Positions 6,903-15,176 of a stretch of DNA of 29,476 nt are shown here, piece by piece (position 1 is the stretch's first letter; each line of letters begins with the position of its first letter). The notes beneath the pieces were generated by a model that had not been told where the DNA came from, ran no database searches, and worked only from the letters and a program-made list of their open reading frames with translations. The position numbers were made by a program, and so were the translations under genes. The stretch is from JBGPIK01 sp041484845 (GTDB lineage Bacteria > Desulfobacterota > Binatia > UBA9968), in NCBI GenBank assembly GCA_041484845.1, contig JBGPIK010000033.1, positions 1-29,476 of the forward strand. The letters run 5' to 3'.

Positions 6903-7289
6903 ATGATTATTTCAAGACGTTTTCGTTCGAATAGGCAATTGCAGCAAGCGGAATTAAATTCGCCGCCACTAACGGTAGGAGCGCAGGGCGACGGGGTTGC
7001 CGAGTTACAGGACGCCCTTTGTGACCTCGACTTCGACCTTACGCGCACGTTTGCTAAGGGTCGAGCCGACGGTATTTATGGTTCCGAGACCGAGAAGGCC
7101 GTCCGTAAATTTCAGGAGAAATATGGCCTGGCGATCGACGGAGTCGCCGGGCGAGATACGATCGACACGCTCGACGAGATCATCGCGGCCGATCCCAGGC
7201 TCGACGCACCCTCTCCTGCCACCACGGCGGCGTCGGATGCGGCTGATCGCGTATTACCCCTCTACAGACGCACGAAAGCGAATTGGTGA
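6903..7289 (+). CDS. Peptidoglycan-binding-domain (PGBD) protein
   Basis: This 128-residue protein has one peptidoglycan-binding domain 1 repeat at about 22-98: LTVGAQGDGVAELQDAL opens it, and ADGIYGSETEKAVRKFQEKY and LAIDGVAGRDTIDTLD close it, the usual three-helix pattern. No catalytic domain and no signal peptide is visible, so how it would reach the cell wall is unclear; such domains also occur in phage-tail-like and secretion-associated proteins. The ATG follows a weak GAGG. Three bases separate its stop from the next start, so the two genes are very likely one operon and may act together. The intergenic bases 6764-6902 show no gene. Confidence 0.7.
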   Translation: MIISRRFRSNRQLQQAELNSPPLTVGAQGDGVAELQDALCDLDFDLTRTFAKGRADGIYGSETEKAVRKFQEKYGLAIDGVAGRDTIDTLDEIIAADPRLDAPSPATTAASDAADRVLPLYRRTKANW

Positions 7290-7292
7290 ATC

Positions 7293-8177
7293 ATGGCTGC
7301 GTACACGCTCAAGAATGGACTGGTCATTGCCGACGTTCGATTCTCACCACCGAAGCCGAACGCATCGCCGTCGGCAAGGTTCGTCCCGCATACCCTAGCC
7401 GGTCGCAGCCCCGTCCTCCGTTTTACAACTTCCACGGATGTCGACGAAAACGGCCAAGCTCTTTCCCCGGGCTACGCCATTTCGGCAATCGCGAAGACAC
7501 AAGGATTCTCCATCCAGCAGATGAATGACAACGATGTTCGTTTTATGCAACTCGTGACCATCAAGAACTTTTCCGTGGAATTTGCCGGCCGAAAGAGCGC
7601 CGATGGGATGCTTTCATATAGTTTCCGGGGCGGGTTGACCAACATTCTCCTCGATTGCTTAACCAATTCAGCGGCCAACGCGGCTGTCAATTTTCCCTTT
7701 TATAACGCCGCGGCTACTAGCCGTCTGAAAACCGATTACTTCGCCATCATGAGCGACACACCAGGCTTTGTCAGCAATACCGATGAGCGAAATTCCAAAA
7801 CGGACCGGTGGAACTATCTTTGGCGATTTCGCAGTGAGGCAGAGTTTATTACCTATCTTGTTTTCGTAAACAAGGATGGAACACGCGAACCTTTGGAAGG
7901 CTGGTCGTGGACACTCCAGCGACTGATCATCCTACGCTGGCGTGGTGGACAACCTCAAATCTACAATCAAATGTCGTTCCTCAAACCAGCGCCGCAAAAA
8001 ACAGTACTCGTCGTGGGCGACATTCGTAGAGCGATACTCCTCAATCCCTCAGGCATAGACATTGCCAATGTCTTAGGCAATAACGCGCAGCAAAACTTCC
8101 GCACCGCAATCGCCGATGTGTCTTTTATGGAACAACAGGATTATTCGGCGGAGGTTGACCCGCTATTCTGGGTGTGA
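7293..8177 (+). CDS. Unrecognised 294-residue protein
   Basis: I do not recognise this protein. It has no signal peptide, no long hydrophobic segment and no clear catalytic motif. The composition is rich in aromatic residues and Asn, with probable beta-rich stretches, for example around RWNYLWRFRSEAEFITYLVF (about 171-190), followed by GWSWTLQRLIILRWRG. It ends PLFWV. It follows the peptidoglycan-binding-domain gene by 3 bases, so joint expression is likely, and the pair may form an exported or structural complex. That is inference from position only. Codon use and the absence of internal stops over nearly 900 bases support a real gene. Confidence 0.65.
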   Translation: MAAYTLKNGLVIADVRFSPPKPNASPSARFVPHTLAGRSPVLRFTTSTDVDENGQALSPGYAISAIAKTQGFSIQQMNDNDVRFMQLVTIKNFSVEFAGRKSADGMLSYSFRGGLTNILLDCLTNSAANAAVNFPFYNAAATSRLKTDYFAIMSDTPGFVSNTDERNSKTDRWNYLWRFRSEAEFITYLVFVNKDGTREPLEGWSWTLQRLIILRWRGGQPQIYNQMSFLKPAPQKTVLVVGDIRRAILLNPSGIDIANVLGNNAQQNFRTAIADVSFMEQQDYSAEVDPLFWV

Positions 8178-8284
8178 GCGGCCAAATTCCCGGCCCCGTT
8201 CGGCGGTTCAGCGACGAGTAATCGCAGATTTTTCCATTTTGGAGAAACTGGGCCACAAGAGCCCTCGAGCCGCTGAAACAATAA

Positions 8285-8298
8285 TAGCTCATGAGCTA
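8285..8298. promoter_or_regulatory. 14-base perfect palindrome before the cupin gene
   Basis: TAGCTCATGAGCTA is self-complementary and lies just before the AGAGGAG ribosome-binding site of the cupin gene. It could be an operator for a dimeric regulator, but one copy alone is weak evidence. Confidence 0.25.
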
Positions 8299-8316
8299 CG
8301 AGAGGAGTCACTTCAA

Positions 8317-9414
8317 ATGTCAAAAACACCGGCTAATTTTGACCAATGGTACGTTACCAGCTCCTATCAGCAATTCGTGCAACAGGAAGGTGCACCGTTG
8401 TATGAAGGGAGCGCTCTCGAAGACCTTGCCACGCTGGAGCTGAGGGAATGGGAGCGGCGGGGAGGCAAAGTCGCTTACACCCGTCTGGGGGAGCATGAAA
8501 ATTACAGCCTCCAGATAGTCGAGATACCGCCCAAAGCGCAACTCAAGCCGGAACACCACATCTACGATTCCGTGATGTACGTCATGAAAGGGAGAGGCGC
8601 AACCGACATTTGGCAAGAAGGAGAACCTAAACAAACCATTGAATGGGAGGAGGGTTCGCTGCTAGGGATACCGCTCAATGCGTGGCATCAGGAATTCAAC
8701 AGCTCCGGCGATGAACCCTGCAGAATTCTTTTCGGCACCAATATGGCAAACGTGATCAACCTGTATCACAATCTCGATTTCGTCTTTAACAACCCTTTCT
8801 CTTTCAAGGACCGATATTCCTATGCGCTGAGAGATTTCTATGCGCACGAGGGCACACGCCGGAACCTGAGGGTTTTCGAAACTAATTTTATTCCGGACAT
8901 CCGACGGTTTGTGCTGGACCCCTATCCGGAAAGGGGCGAGCGAACCTCCATTATGCGCCTCTCCATGGCGAGCGTTTCCATCGGAATGCATGTGATGAGC
9001 GTTTCTGAAGGGACCTATGTAACAGCTCATCGCCATGACCCTGGAGCGCATGTGATCGTGATTGACGGCGACGGCTACGAATTGCTGTTTATGCCGGGAG
9101 AAGAAAAGCAGCGCCGCAAGGTACGGACCAAGCCCTACGCGGTCGTGGCGCCTCGCCGCAACGAATTTCATCAGCACTTCAATACCAGCAAGGGATTTTA
9201 CCGCATGCTTGCATTCAGAGGAGTCTCGTTGAGATACGGGGGCGGCAGGCGATATGATCCCGCATACACGGCCCAAGATAAGAATCCCTATGCTTACGGG
9301 TTCAAGATCAGTTACGAAAAAGAAGATCCGGCAATCAGAGAGGAGTACTACGAGGAATTAGACAAGAACGGAATCACACTCAGAATGGCGCCGATCGACC
9401 AAGGGCGCGGTTGA
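8317..9414 (+). CDS. Two-cupin-domain protein
   Basis: This 365-residue protein carries two cupin barrels. The first spans about 70-150 (HHIYDSVMYVMKGRGATDIW, then GSLLGIPLNAWHQEFN). The second spans about 225-310 (GTYVTAHRHDPGAHVIVIDG, GYELLF, VVAPRRNEFHQHFN). Both keep His residues at the cupin metal positions, so metal binding is likely. Bicupins include dioxygenases, decarboxylases, isomerases and non-catalytic proteins, and the substrate cannot be told. The frame stays open upstream to 8116, but the ATG at 8317 has AGAGGAG 9 bases before it and begins just ahead of conserved-looking sequence, so it is preferred. It converges on an ABC substrate-binding protein gene only 43 bases away; a shared metabolic role is possible but unproven. 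Confidence 0.8.
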   Translation: MSKTPANFDQWYVTSSYQQFVQQEGAPLYEGSALEDLATLELREWERRGGKVAYTRLGEHENYSLQIVEIPPKAQLKPEHHIYDSVMYVMKGRGATDIWQEGEPKQTIEWEEGSLLGIPLNAWHQEFNSSGDEPCRILFGTNMANVINLYHNLDFVFNNPFSFKDRYSYALRDFYAHEGTRRNLRVFETNFIPDIRRFVLDPYPERGERTSIMRLSMASVSIGMHVMSVSEGTYVTAHRHDPGAHVIVIDGDGYELLFMPGEEKQRRKVRTKPYAVVAPRRNEFHQHFNTSKGFYRMLAFRGVSLRYGGGRRYDPAYTAQDKNPYAYGFKISYEKEDPAIREEYYEELDKNGITLRMAPIDQGRG

Positions 9415-9457
9415 AAATCAGCCTATCGCCCGACAAAATCACTCCCTGGCTTATCGG

Positions 9458-10438
9458 CTACGAACCCAGCCCCTTGAAAAATCCTTCCCGTTCCAACTCG
9501 TCGAGCAGTGACTCGTCCACGAATTCTTCAGGGCGACGGCTTTTTAGGTCGGAATTTGTTTGTGCGAAGAAATCCAACGTATCCTTCAGCCCCGCCATAT
9601 TGACTCGGGGCGGAAATGAGAAGCGGCGGGCAACATCGTCGTATGTCGCATTGAGAATTTCTTGATTTTCTAGTCGCAGTCTTTTCGCCATAACCTTAAG
9701 GCTTCTTTGACGATCCGTCCGCAAAATATACGCGGCTTCAGCATAGGCCTTGAGATAGCGTTTCGCGATGTCCCGGTTTTCCCGGAGATAGCTGCGCCGT
9801 ACGTACACCGTTGACTGAGAAAAGTTGACCTGCATTTCTCCCATATCGGCAAGAACTCGATAGCCAGCTTTCTTGGCCACCATGAGATGCGGCATCGACA
9901 TAATGGTCGCATCAATGGTTCCCGCAAGAAGAGCCGCCAGCCGGGTCGGCTGGTCTCCGATGGGAATCACGTTTACTTCTTGTTTCTTGAGACCCCACTC
10001 CCGGAACGCTAACTGGTAGGCAATATCATGCGACCCACCGAAGTTGAGGATGCCGAGTTTTTTTCCGCGCAGCTCTTTAGGAGACGTAATCTCAGGTCTG
10101 GAGACAAAAGAAAACGGGAAGTGGTTGTAAGCCGCCGCGATGATGCCTATTTCCGAGGTGCGCGCGGATGCCAAAAGAGGCGTGGTCGCGGAGCCGCCGG
10201 AGAATTGCGTGCTCCCGCCCAACAGAGCGCCCACAGACCGCGCTCCTCCTGTGATCATCACCAGGTCTACATTCAATCCGTATTTGTCGAAGATCTGAAG
10301 ATCCTTGGCGACCCATGTGGTACTCTGAAATGCGCCGAGCCCGCCAAAGTCCGCAACGATCTTGTCGGCGCCATGCGCCGGCGAGACCAACCGAAACACC
10401 AAAAAGGAAACCGCGAAAAAAACTTTAACGGATTGCAT
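9458..10438 (-). CDS. NMT1/THI5-like ABC substrate-binding protein
   Basis: This 326-residue periplasmic binding protein resembles the NitT/TauT (SsuA, NMT1/THI5-like) family. Residues 1-24 form a signal peptide ending SPAHGA. Typical elements follow: WVAKDLQIFDKYGLNVDLV, GALLGGSTQFSGGSATTPLLA, SPKELRGKKLGILNFGGSHD and LLAGTIDATIMSMPHL, the usual two-lobe pattern. Proteins of this kind deliver nitrate, sulfonates, aromatic acids or thiamine precursors to an ABC importer. The frame extends upstream to 10534, but the ATG at 10438 starts a proper signal peptide and has GGAGA upstream. No permease or ATPase lies next to it. An ATPase of the matching family is cut by the right edge of the window, about 19 kb away, so a functional link is doubtful. 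Confidence 0.88.
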   Translation of the reverse strand: MQSVKVFFAVSFLVFRLVSPAHGADKIVADFGGLGAFQSTTWVAKDLQIFDKYGLNVDLVMITGGARSVGALLGGSTQFSGGSATTPLLASARTSEIGIIAAAYNHFPFSFVSRPEITSPKELRGKKLGILNFGGSHDIAYQLAFREWGLKKQEVNVIPIGDQPTRLAALLAGTIDATIMSMPHLMVAKKAGYRVLADMGEMQVNFSQSTVYVRRSYLRENRDIAKRYLKAYAEAAYILRTDRQRSLKVMAKRLRLENQEILNATYDDVARRFSFPPRVNMAGLKDTLDFFAQTNSDLKSRRPEEFVDESLLDELEREGFFKGLGS

Positions 10439-11094
10439 GCTAGCTAAGTCTCCGCTGTGATTCGTTCTCTCGTAAAGCCATGGGGCGTTTTTAGCTCCCG
10501 CTGGATGGTGAGGCTCGACGACTTTCACTGTCAATGCTTCGGCATCGCTTCAATCTTCCGCGCGAAAGCGCTTGAGCCGCCCCGCAAGGCTCAACCACCG
10601 GCTGCTCTCGTGAGGAAACTATCCCACAGCGATCTGTCCTGTCAAATTGGACTCCTTTAAAGATTCCCGAACCGCCCTAATATGCATCCAGTACGTGGCG
10701 GCTCAATATCCCGAATACGATTCTTCTTTTCGCAGCTGGTCTGCTCCTTGCCTATTGAACCTCCCCTAGCCGCTCACTTTAGATATATTTCTTCGCCTGC
10801 TTTCGCTTTTCTAGCCCAATTCGTCTATCGGTTCTTGGCCTCCCAATCATAATTTTCCATACTCCTCGATATCTGAAAATGCGTAATATCATGGGGTTAA
10901 GCCATTAGTATGAATTTTCTGGAACCAAAGGTTTGCTCTTGCAGGGCACCCCAGGAGAATCTCCCTGTTCCAGACCACACAATTTGATTGAGGCGGCGAT
11001 CAGTTAAATCCTTCTCCTAAGTGTCAGGAACAGAAGCCAAAAAATGAGGCGCCTTGGCGGTAAGGACTTGATGGTGGTTAAAAAGGAGGGAACC
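10439..11094. other. Long intergenic region with no convincing gene
   Basis: About 650 bases separate the substrate-binding protein gene (minus) from the first gene of the plus-strand group. The stretch holds the candidate promoter near 10618-10645 and a 7-base hairpin at 10572-10594. From 10680 on it is AT-richer than its surroundings. The plus-strand frame 10457-10660 lacks any recognisable feature and lies in the presumed leader of the opposite gene. I see no RNA gene or repeat here. Confidence 0.5.
10618..10645 (-). promoter_or_regulatory. Candidate sigma-70 promoter for the substrate-binding protein
   Basis: On the minus strand TTGACA (10640-10645) is a perfect -35 box. It is followed by a 16-base spacer and GATAGT (10618-10623), which matches four of six bases of the -10 consensus. 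It would leave a leader of about 175 bases containing a TTGAGCC/GGCTCAA hairpin at 10572-10594. Confidence 0.35.
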
Positions 11095-11427
11095 ATGAGC
11101 AGTAAGTTTGATGACTTTCGTGATGAGATCATCCGCACGCTTGACGATAAGTTCGACCGGCTTAAACGGCCGGAACGGGTGACAAACGTGTCACCATCCC
11201 GACCGGTATTGTCTAAATTTGTAACTAAAAGTCTAACCGAGAAAATTATGCCTCGCAAAGATAGCGTGGAGCTTGGAGGCATTCTAGACCGCGGAGAATG
11301 TCAAGACGGTCGCGGATCACAAGCCTGCTATCTCAATAAACTCCTAGGCAGCAGTCATCCCGGTTTGGCACGCCTTATGCTTTTACCAATGAAAGTCTCA
11401 AGGAGGACCAGCAAGGGACGTGGATAG
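11095..11427 (+). CDS. Small hypothetical protein
   Basis: This is an unrecognised basic protein of 110 residues. The ATG at 11095 is preceded by AAAGGAGGG at the right distance, a strong ribosome-binding site, and is chosen over the in-frame upstream ATG at 11044. The N-terminal part, KFDDFRDEIIRTLDDKFDRLKR, looks like an amphipathic, charged helix and could mediate self-association; the rest is basic and probably loosely structured. No membrane segment is seen. It overlaps the next small gene by 8 bases, suggesting coupled translation. Confidence 0.5.
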   Translation: MSSKFDDFRDEIIRTLDDKFDRLKRPERVTNVSPSRPVLSKFVTKSLTEKIMPRKDSVELGGILDRGECQDGRGSQACYLNKLLGSSHPGLARLMLLPMKVSRRTSKGRG

Positions 11428-11734
11428 TGCAATTCTCGGACTGGCAATCCTAATCGCTTTCGGTCTTTGCTTCCTTCCGACCATCATCGTGGAGATTCGC
11501 AGAAGGTCAGCGGAGGCCGACGTACGGGATTTTCATGGTCGGCAATTAAACGAAGATAGCGCGATCTACCAGGAAGTTTTTACCGATTGCGGCGTTTATT
11601 GCGGGCTCCTTAATCTTTCATCTCGCAAATACTTTGGGAGAGCCGGAAAGTACGTTGCCGACGAGCACGGTGATTTTATCATATTTTACGGTTGGGCCGG
11701 CTTCTATTTAGCTCTTGGGCTTCACAAAACGTAG
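11420..11734 (+). CDS. Small membrane-anchored hypothetical protein
   Basis: This 104-residue protein begins at a GTG that overlaps the previous gene by 8 bases, with AAGGAGG about 14 bases upstream. Residues 4-25 (ILGLAILIAFGLCFLPTII) form one membrane helix followed by a positively charged EIRRR, so the soluble remainder should face the cytoplasm. The LPTII-x-E-I-R-R-R pattern loosely recalls superinfection-immunity-type small membrane proteins, but the rest does not match and I do not assign that function. The next gene, a membrane glycosyltransferase, starts 3 bases after the stop, so it probably belongs to the same transcript. Confidence 0.5.
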   Translation: MDSAILGLAILIAFGLCFLPTIIVEIRRRSAEADVRDFHGRQLNEDSAIYQEVFTDCGVYCGLLNLSSRKYFGRAGKYVADEHGDFIIFYGWAGFYLALGLHKT

Positions 11735-11737
11735 CTT

Positions 11738-13642
11738 GTGCTGCCGATGGCGGGGACTCTTCTCATTGGACGACGATTGAAATTGGGATTGAACGCGAGT
11801 TTTAAAACACGGCGTCTCCGAAGCGGCTCTAAGAAAGCTTTCTTGATAATCGTATGGAGCCTCAGCGCCCTATATGTATTTGGATTCTACGATCGGGGAT
11901 GGGTTCCTCACGACGAGGGCGCTATCGCGCAAAGTGCGGAAAGAATTCTAGCGGGAGAGATGCCCCACCGGGATTTCGACGAAATTTATACGGGTGGACT
12001 GAGTTATCTCCACGCTGCTGCCTTCAAGACACTTGGTCTAAATTTAGTGTCGCTCCGCATTGTACTGCTAGTGTTCTTCCTCGCCTTCGTCCCAGGGTTC
12101 TACGCACTCGCGGCTAGATTGGCGCCTCCAATCGTCGCTGCCGCAGTCACGTTGGTCGCAGTGGTTTGGAGTGTCCCAAATTATTTTGCCAGTCTTCCGT
12201 CGTGGTACAATTTGTTCTTTGCCACTTTCGGCACTCTCGCCCTGAGTTGGTACGTTGAAACGGGGGAAAAGCGGTGGTTATTTGCTGCAGGTTTGTTCGG
12301 TGGGTTTTCGTTGCTTGTTAAGATCACCGGTTTGTATTATATTATTGCCGCCATTCTTTTTCTCACGTTCCGGGAGCAGATCTTAAACAATCGTGCGACG
12401 GAAGTTCAACATGATTCTTCACGGCTGTTTCTATCGATCAAGACAATTGGAGTCTCTCTCTTCCTTGCCGGCTTAATGATGCTCTTGCGGCGGCAGCCAA
12501 ACCTAATGGAGATTTGTTACTTTTTAATCCCTCCGGCCGCGATTTGTGGGGTCCTTTTATGGGACGAGCGGCAAGGAGGACATTGCTCGCATTTCATTCG
12601 GCTAAAAAGTCTGTGTGCGTTGTTATCACCGTTTATTATTGGCGCTGCAATTCCAGTTGTTCTTTTTGTCGTTCTGTATGTTTCGAGTGACTCTGTTGCC
12701 GATCTCTATAGAGGAGTTGTTGTTTTGCCACAGAGAAGGTTCGAGTTTGCTTCCCTGGATTTTCCCCCTGCTCTAACCGCGATTGCTAGTCTCCCATACG
12801 CAGCCGTGTTGTTCTTTCCTCCTTCCCGCTATCCTACCAAGTGGGATAAGTTATTTGGTTTTGGCCTAATCAGCTTGCTATTTGCAGTTCTATATTTTTC
12901 CTCTGCTTTGGCCTATTTCATCGTTTGGCAATCGGTTAGATTTCTTGGGGTTGTTGCTGTACTAGCAGCTTGTCAAATTCTTTCGCGACCTATCTCTCAC
13001 ACGTATTTAGACGGGGCACAGCGTCAAATATTGTTCCTTCTAACAAGCATGACAAGCTTAATCAACCTCGTGCAATTTCCGTTTGCTGCTGACGTCTACT
13101 TTTGTTACACAGCGCCTTTCGTCTGCCTCACTCTACTTGCTGTACTTGCACGTCAGCCCGGAGTACCTAAGTTTTTGCATTTCGGGATTCTGCTATTTTA
13201 TTTCCTTTTCGCCATCACATGGACGAACACGGGATATGTCGCCGCCGGCATTAGGAATTCTTACCCGGCTAAGGAACTGCTGGACCTTCCTCGCGGGCAG
13301 CTCCGTGTGACCAGGCATGACAATCACCTTTACACCCAGCTAGTGAATTTGATTCGACAACATTCCCAGTCAAATTACATTTATGCAACACCAGACTGTC
13401 CTGAAATCTATTTTCTATCCGGCATGCGTAATCCGACGCGGAATCTGTTCGAGTTTTTCAGCGATAAAAAAGATGCGCATTCGCTTCGTGCGGTGTTGAG
13501 AGAAAAGAACATTCATGTGGTAGTTATTAACCACGAGCCGCAGTTCTCACGTATTCTGGATCAACAAACAGTTGGACTGCTGCAGGAAGATTTCCCTCAT
13601 TTTGTTGATGTCGGGCATTTCACGGTGAGGTGGAAAGAGTGA
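11738..13642 (+). CDS. GT-C membrane glycosyltransferase (GT39/ArnT-like)
   Basis: This 634-residue protein has about a dozen hydrophobic segments. Its first periplasmic loop has the GT-C signature: the acidic PHDEG (about 57-61) is followed by AERILAGEMPHRDF and the start of the next helix. Enzymes of the PMT/ArnT group take a sugar from a polyprenyl-phosphate donor and place it on lipid, protein or glycan at the outer face of the inner membrane. A polyprenyl-phosphate-sugar synthase-like GT2 gene lies two genes downstream, which fits this chemistry. The C-terminal 150 residues form a soluble domain. The start is GTG at 11738, three bases after the preceding stop; an ATG at 11747 is the alternative, and neither has a strong ribosome-binding site. 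Confidence 0.8.
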   Translation: MLPMAGTLLIGRRLKLGLNASFKTRRLRSGSKKAFLIIVWSLSALYVFGFYDRGWVPHDEGAIAQSAERILAGEMPHRDFDEIYTGGLSYLHAAAFKTLGLNLVSLRIVLLVFFLAFVPGFYALAARLAPPIVAAAVTLVAVVWSVPNYFASLPSWYNLFFATFGTLALSWYVETGEKRWLFAAGLFGGFSLLVKITGLYYIIAAILFLTFREQILNNRATEVQHDSSRLFLSIKTIGVSLFLAGLMMLLRRQPNLMEICYFLIPPAAICGVLLWDERQGGHCSHFIRLKSLCALLSPFIIGAAIPVVLFVVLYVSSDSVADLYRGVVVLPQRRFEFASLDFPPALTAIASLPYAAVLFFPPSRYPTKWDKLFGFGLISLLFAVLYFSSALAYFIVWQSVRFLGVVAVLAACQILSRPISHTYLDGAQRQILFLLTSMTSLINLVQFPFAADVYFCYTAPFVCLTLLAVLARQPGVPKFLHFGILLFYFLFAITWTNTGYVAAGIRNSYPAKELLDLPRGQLRVTRHDNHLYTQLVNLIRQHSQSNYIYATPDCPEIYFLSGMRNPTRNLFEFFSDKKDAHSLRAVLREKNIHVVVINHEPQFSRILDQQTVGLLQEDFPHFVDVGHFTVRWKE

Positions 13643-14238
13643 ACATTGTGTCCAGAATCATGGACAATGCGTCTGCGTATCGCTTGTGGCAGGCCCCATT
13701 TTGCGATCAAAAGCTAGTGCCGTTGCGAAATCATAATGATCTTAGAAAAGTTCGAGCAATCTTGGATGTCGGCTGTGGACCTGGCACGAACACTTCGCAC
13801 TTTCTTCAATCTGATTACGTCGGTTTGGATGCCAACGAGAGGTACATCGAGTATGCGCGGCATCGTTATGGCAGAAAGTTTATTACCACCGACGTCTGTT
13901 CCTATGTTCCGCCAGCCGGGAGTCGTTTTGATTTTATTTTGGTTAACAGTTTTTTCCATCATATCGATGACTATAATACTTTGAATATTCTATCGAAGCT
14001 TAGGACCCTGCTGACTCCGGATGGCTATATCCACGTCTTGGACCTGGTGCTGCCAGAAAATCTCGGTATCCCTCGGATCTTAGCTAGTTGCGACCGAGGC
14101 GAGTTCCCTCGACCCCTGGAAAAATGGCGAAGTCTATTTGATCAGAGCTTTGAGAGAGTGATTTTTGAACCATACTCGCTCACGATTTTCGGAATCGCCT
14201 TGTGGAAAATGGTGTACTTCAAAGGGAAAGCCAAATGA
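13639..14238 (+). CDS. Class I SAM-dependent methyltransferase
   Basis: This 199-residue protein has motif I ILDVGCGPGTNT near 40-51, then YVGLDANERYIEYAR with the SAM-ribose acidic residue, DFILVNSFFHHIDD (motif for the substrate side), and LLTPDGYIHVLDLV. The start chosen is the GTG at 13639, which overlaps the previous stop as GTGA; a GTG three codons upstream at 13630 is also in frame. It sits between a GT-C and a GT2 glycosyltransferase, so the substrate may be a sugar or a lipid-linked intermediate, though that is inferred from position only. Confidence 0.82.
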   Translation: MNIVSRIMDNASAYRLWQAPFCDQKLVPLRNHNDLRKVRAILDVGCGPGTNTSHFLQSDYVGLDANERYIEYARHRYGRKFITTDVCSYVPPAGSRFDFILVNSFFHHIDDYNTLNILSKLRTLLTPDGYIHVLDLVLPENLGIPRILASCDRGEFPRPLEKWRSLFDQSFERVIFEPYSLTIFGIALWKMVYFKGKAK

Positions 14239-15173
14239 GCACGCAATCGCCGCGGGTTTCTATTGCGATTCCGCTATATAATGAAGAACAGGGAGTTTCA
14301 GAACTGCTTCGGCGAATTCGTGCGGTCGTCGAACAGTTGCCAGGCGGTCCACACGAATTGGTCTTGGTGGACGATGGAAGTTCGGATCGCACGTTTGAGT
14401 TAATTGCCGCGGCGGCTACTCAAGAATCGACCATCGTAGCTATTTCGCTTTCACGAAACTTCGGTCACCAATCGGCGCTTAGCGCGGCACTGGATAATGT
14501 TACCGGAGATCTTGTCATTGTGATGGACGGCGACCTCCAAGATTGCCCTGAGGTCATCCCCGAGCTCATCGCAAAACATAATCAGGGTTACGACGTCGTT
14601 TATGCTCAAAGGTTAGTTCGAAGGGAAGGGTGGATTCTTCGGTCGTGTTACTTTTGGTTTTATCGTCTTCAATCGGTGCTTTCGAACCTAAGAGTTCCCC
14701 TGGACGCCGGCGACTTCGCGCTATTGTCCCGCTGCGTGGTTGACGAACTACGACATCTTCCGGAGCATCATCGATATCTTCGCGGACTGCGTGCCTGGGT
14801 TGGATTTCGTCAAACGGGGATCAAAGTGGAACGGTCCGAGCGCTTTGCGGGTGAATCCAAATACACATTGCGTAGGTTGCTCGGTCTCGCTCTAGACGGA
14901 ATCTTCGCGTTCTCGGTTGTGCCTTTGCGGGTTGCTATGATCCTCGGTTTGTTAACGACACTTCTTTCACTGCTGTTCGCCGTTTATTCGCTCTATGTAA
15001 AGATTTTTTCACACCGCTCACCAGAGGGATTTACGGCGTTGATCCTAGTCATCGTCTTCGTTTCTGGTGTTCAACTTCTTTTCTTAGGGATGATCGGGGA
15101 GTATCTTGGGCGAGTGTACGAAGAAGCGAAGGGGCGTCCACATTACATCATAGCAAAAAAAATACGTCGTTAA
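14235..15173 (+). CDS. GT2 polyprenyl-phosphate glycosyltransferase (DPM1/GtrB/ArnC-like)
   Basis: This 312-residue protein has a GT-A domain: IAIPLYNEE near the start, LVDDGSSDRT near 51-60, and the catalytic acidic run VMDGDLQD near 100-107, with YRGLRAW- and KYTLRRL-type segments further on. Two C-terminal membrane helices follow (about 233-260 and 268-292). This is the layout of GtrB, ArnC and DPM1-like enzymes, which move a sugar from a nucleotide donor to undecaprenyl phosphate at the cytoplasmic face. The product would then be flipped and used by a GT-C enzyme such as the one upstream. The ATG at 14235 overlaps the preceding stop as ATGA. No GtrA-like flippase is seen next to it. Confidence 0.88.
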   Translation: MSTQSPRVSIAIPLYNEEQGVSELLRRIRAVVEQLPGGPHELVLVDDGSSDRTFELIAAAATQESTIVAISLSRNFGHQSALSAALDNVTGDLVIVMDGDLQDCPEVIPELIAKHNQGYDVVYAQRLVRREGWILRSCYFWFYRLQSVLSNLRVPLDAGDFALLSRCVVDELRHLPEHHRYLRGLRAWVGFRQTGIKVERSERFAGESKYTLRRLLGLALDGIFAFSVVPLRVAMILGLLTTLLSLLFAVYSLYVKIFSHRSPEGFTALILVIVFVSGVQLLFLGMIGEYLGRVYEEAKGRPHYIIAKKIRR

Positions 15174-15176
15174 TCA

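Noticed and set aside
6840..6925. A GTCCTAAC motif that resembles an attC left box
   Set aside because: No matching GTTRRRY box or paired arms were found within the next 130 bases outside the coding region.
10572..10594. Hairpin TTGAGCC/GGCTCAA as a riboswitch
   Set aside because: Only one 7-bp stem is seen, with no conserved aptamer-like elements; it is mentioned only as part of the leader.
10457..10660. A 67-codon plus-strand frame in the intergenic region
   Set aside because: It lies over the likely leader and promoter of the opposite gene and has no motif or ribosome-binding site.
11420..11734. Assignment of the 104-residue protein as a phage superinfection-immunity protein
   Set aside because: Only the short LPTII-EIRRR segment is similar, which many membrane anchors share; the rest does not match.
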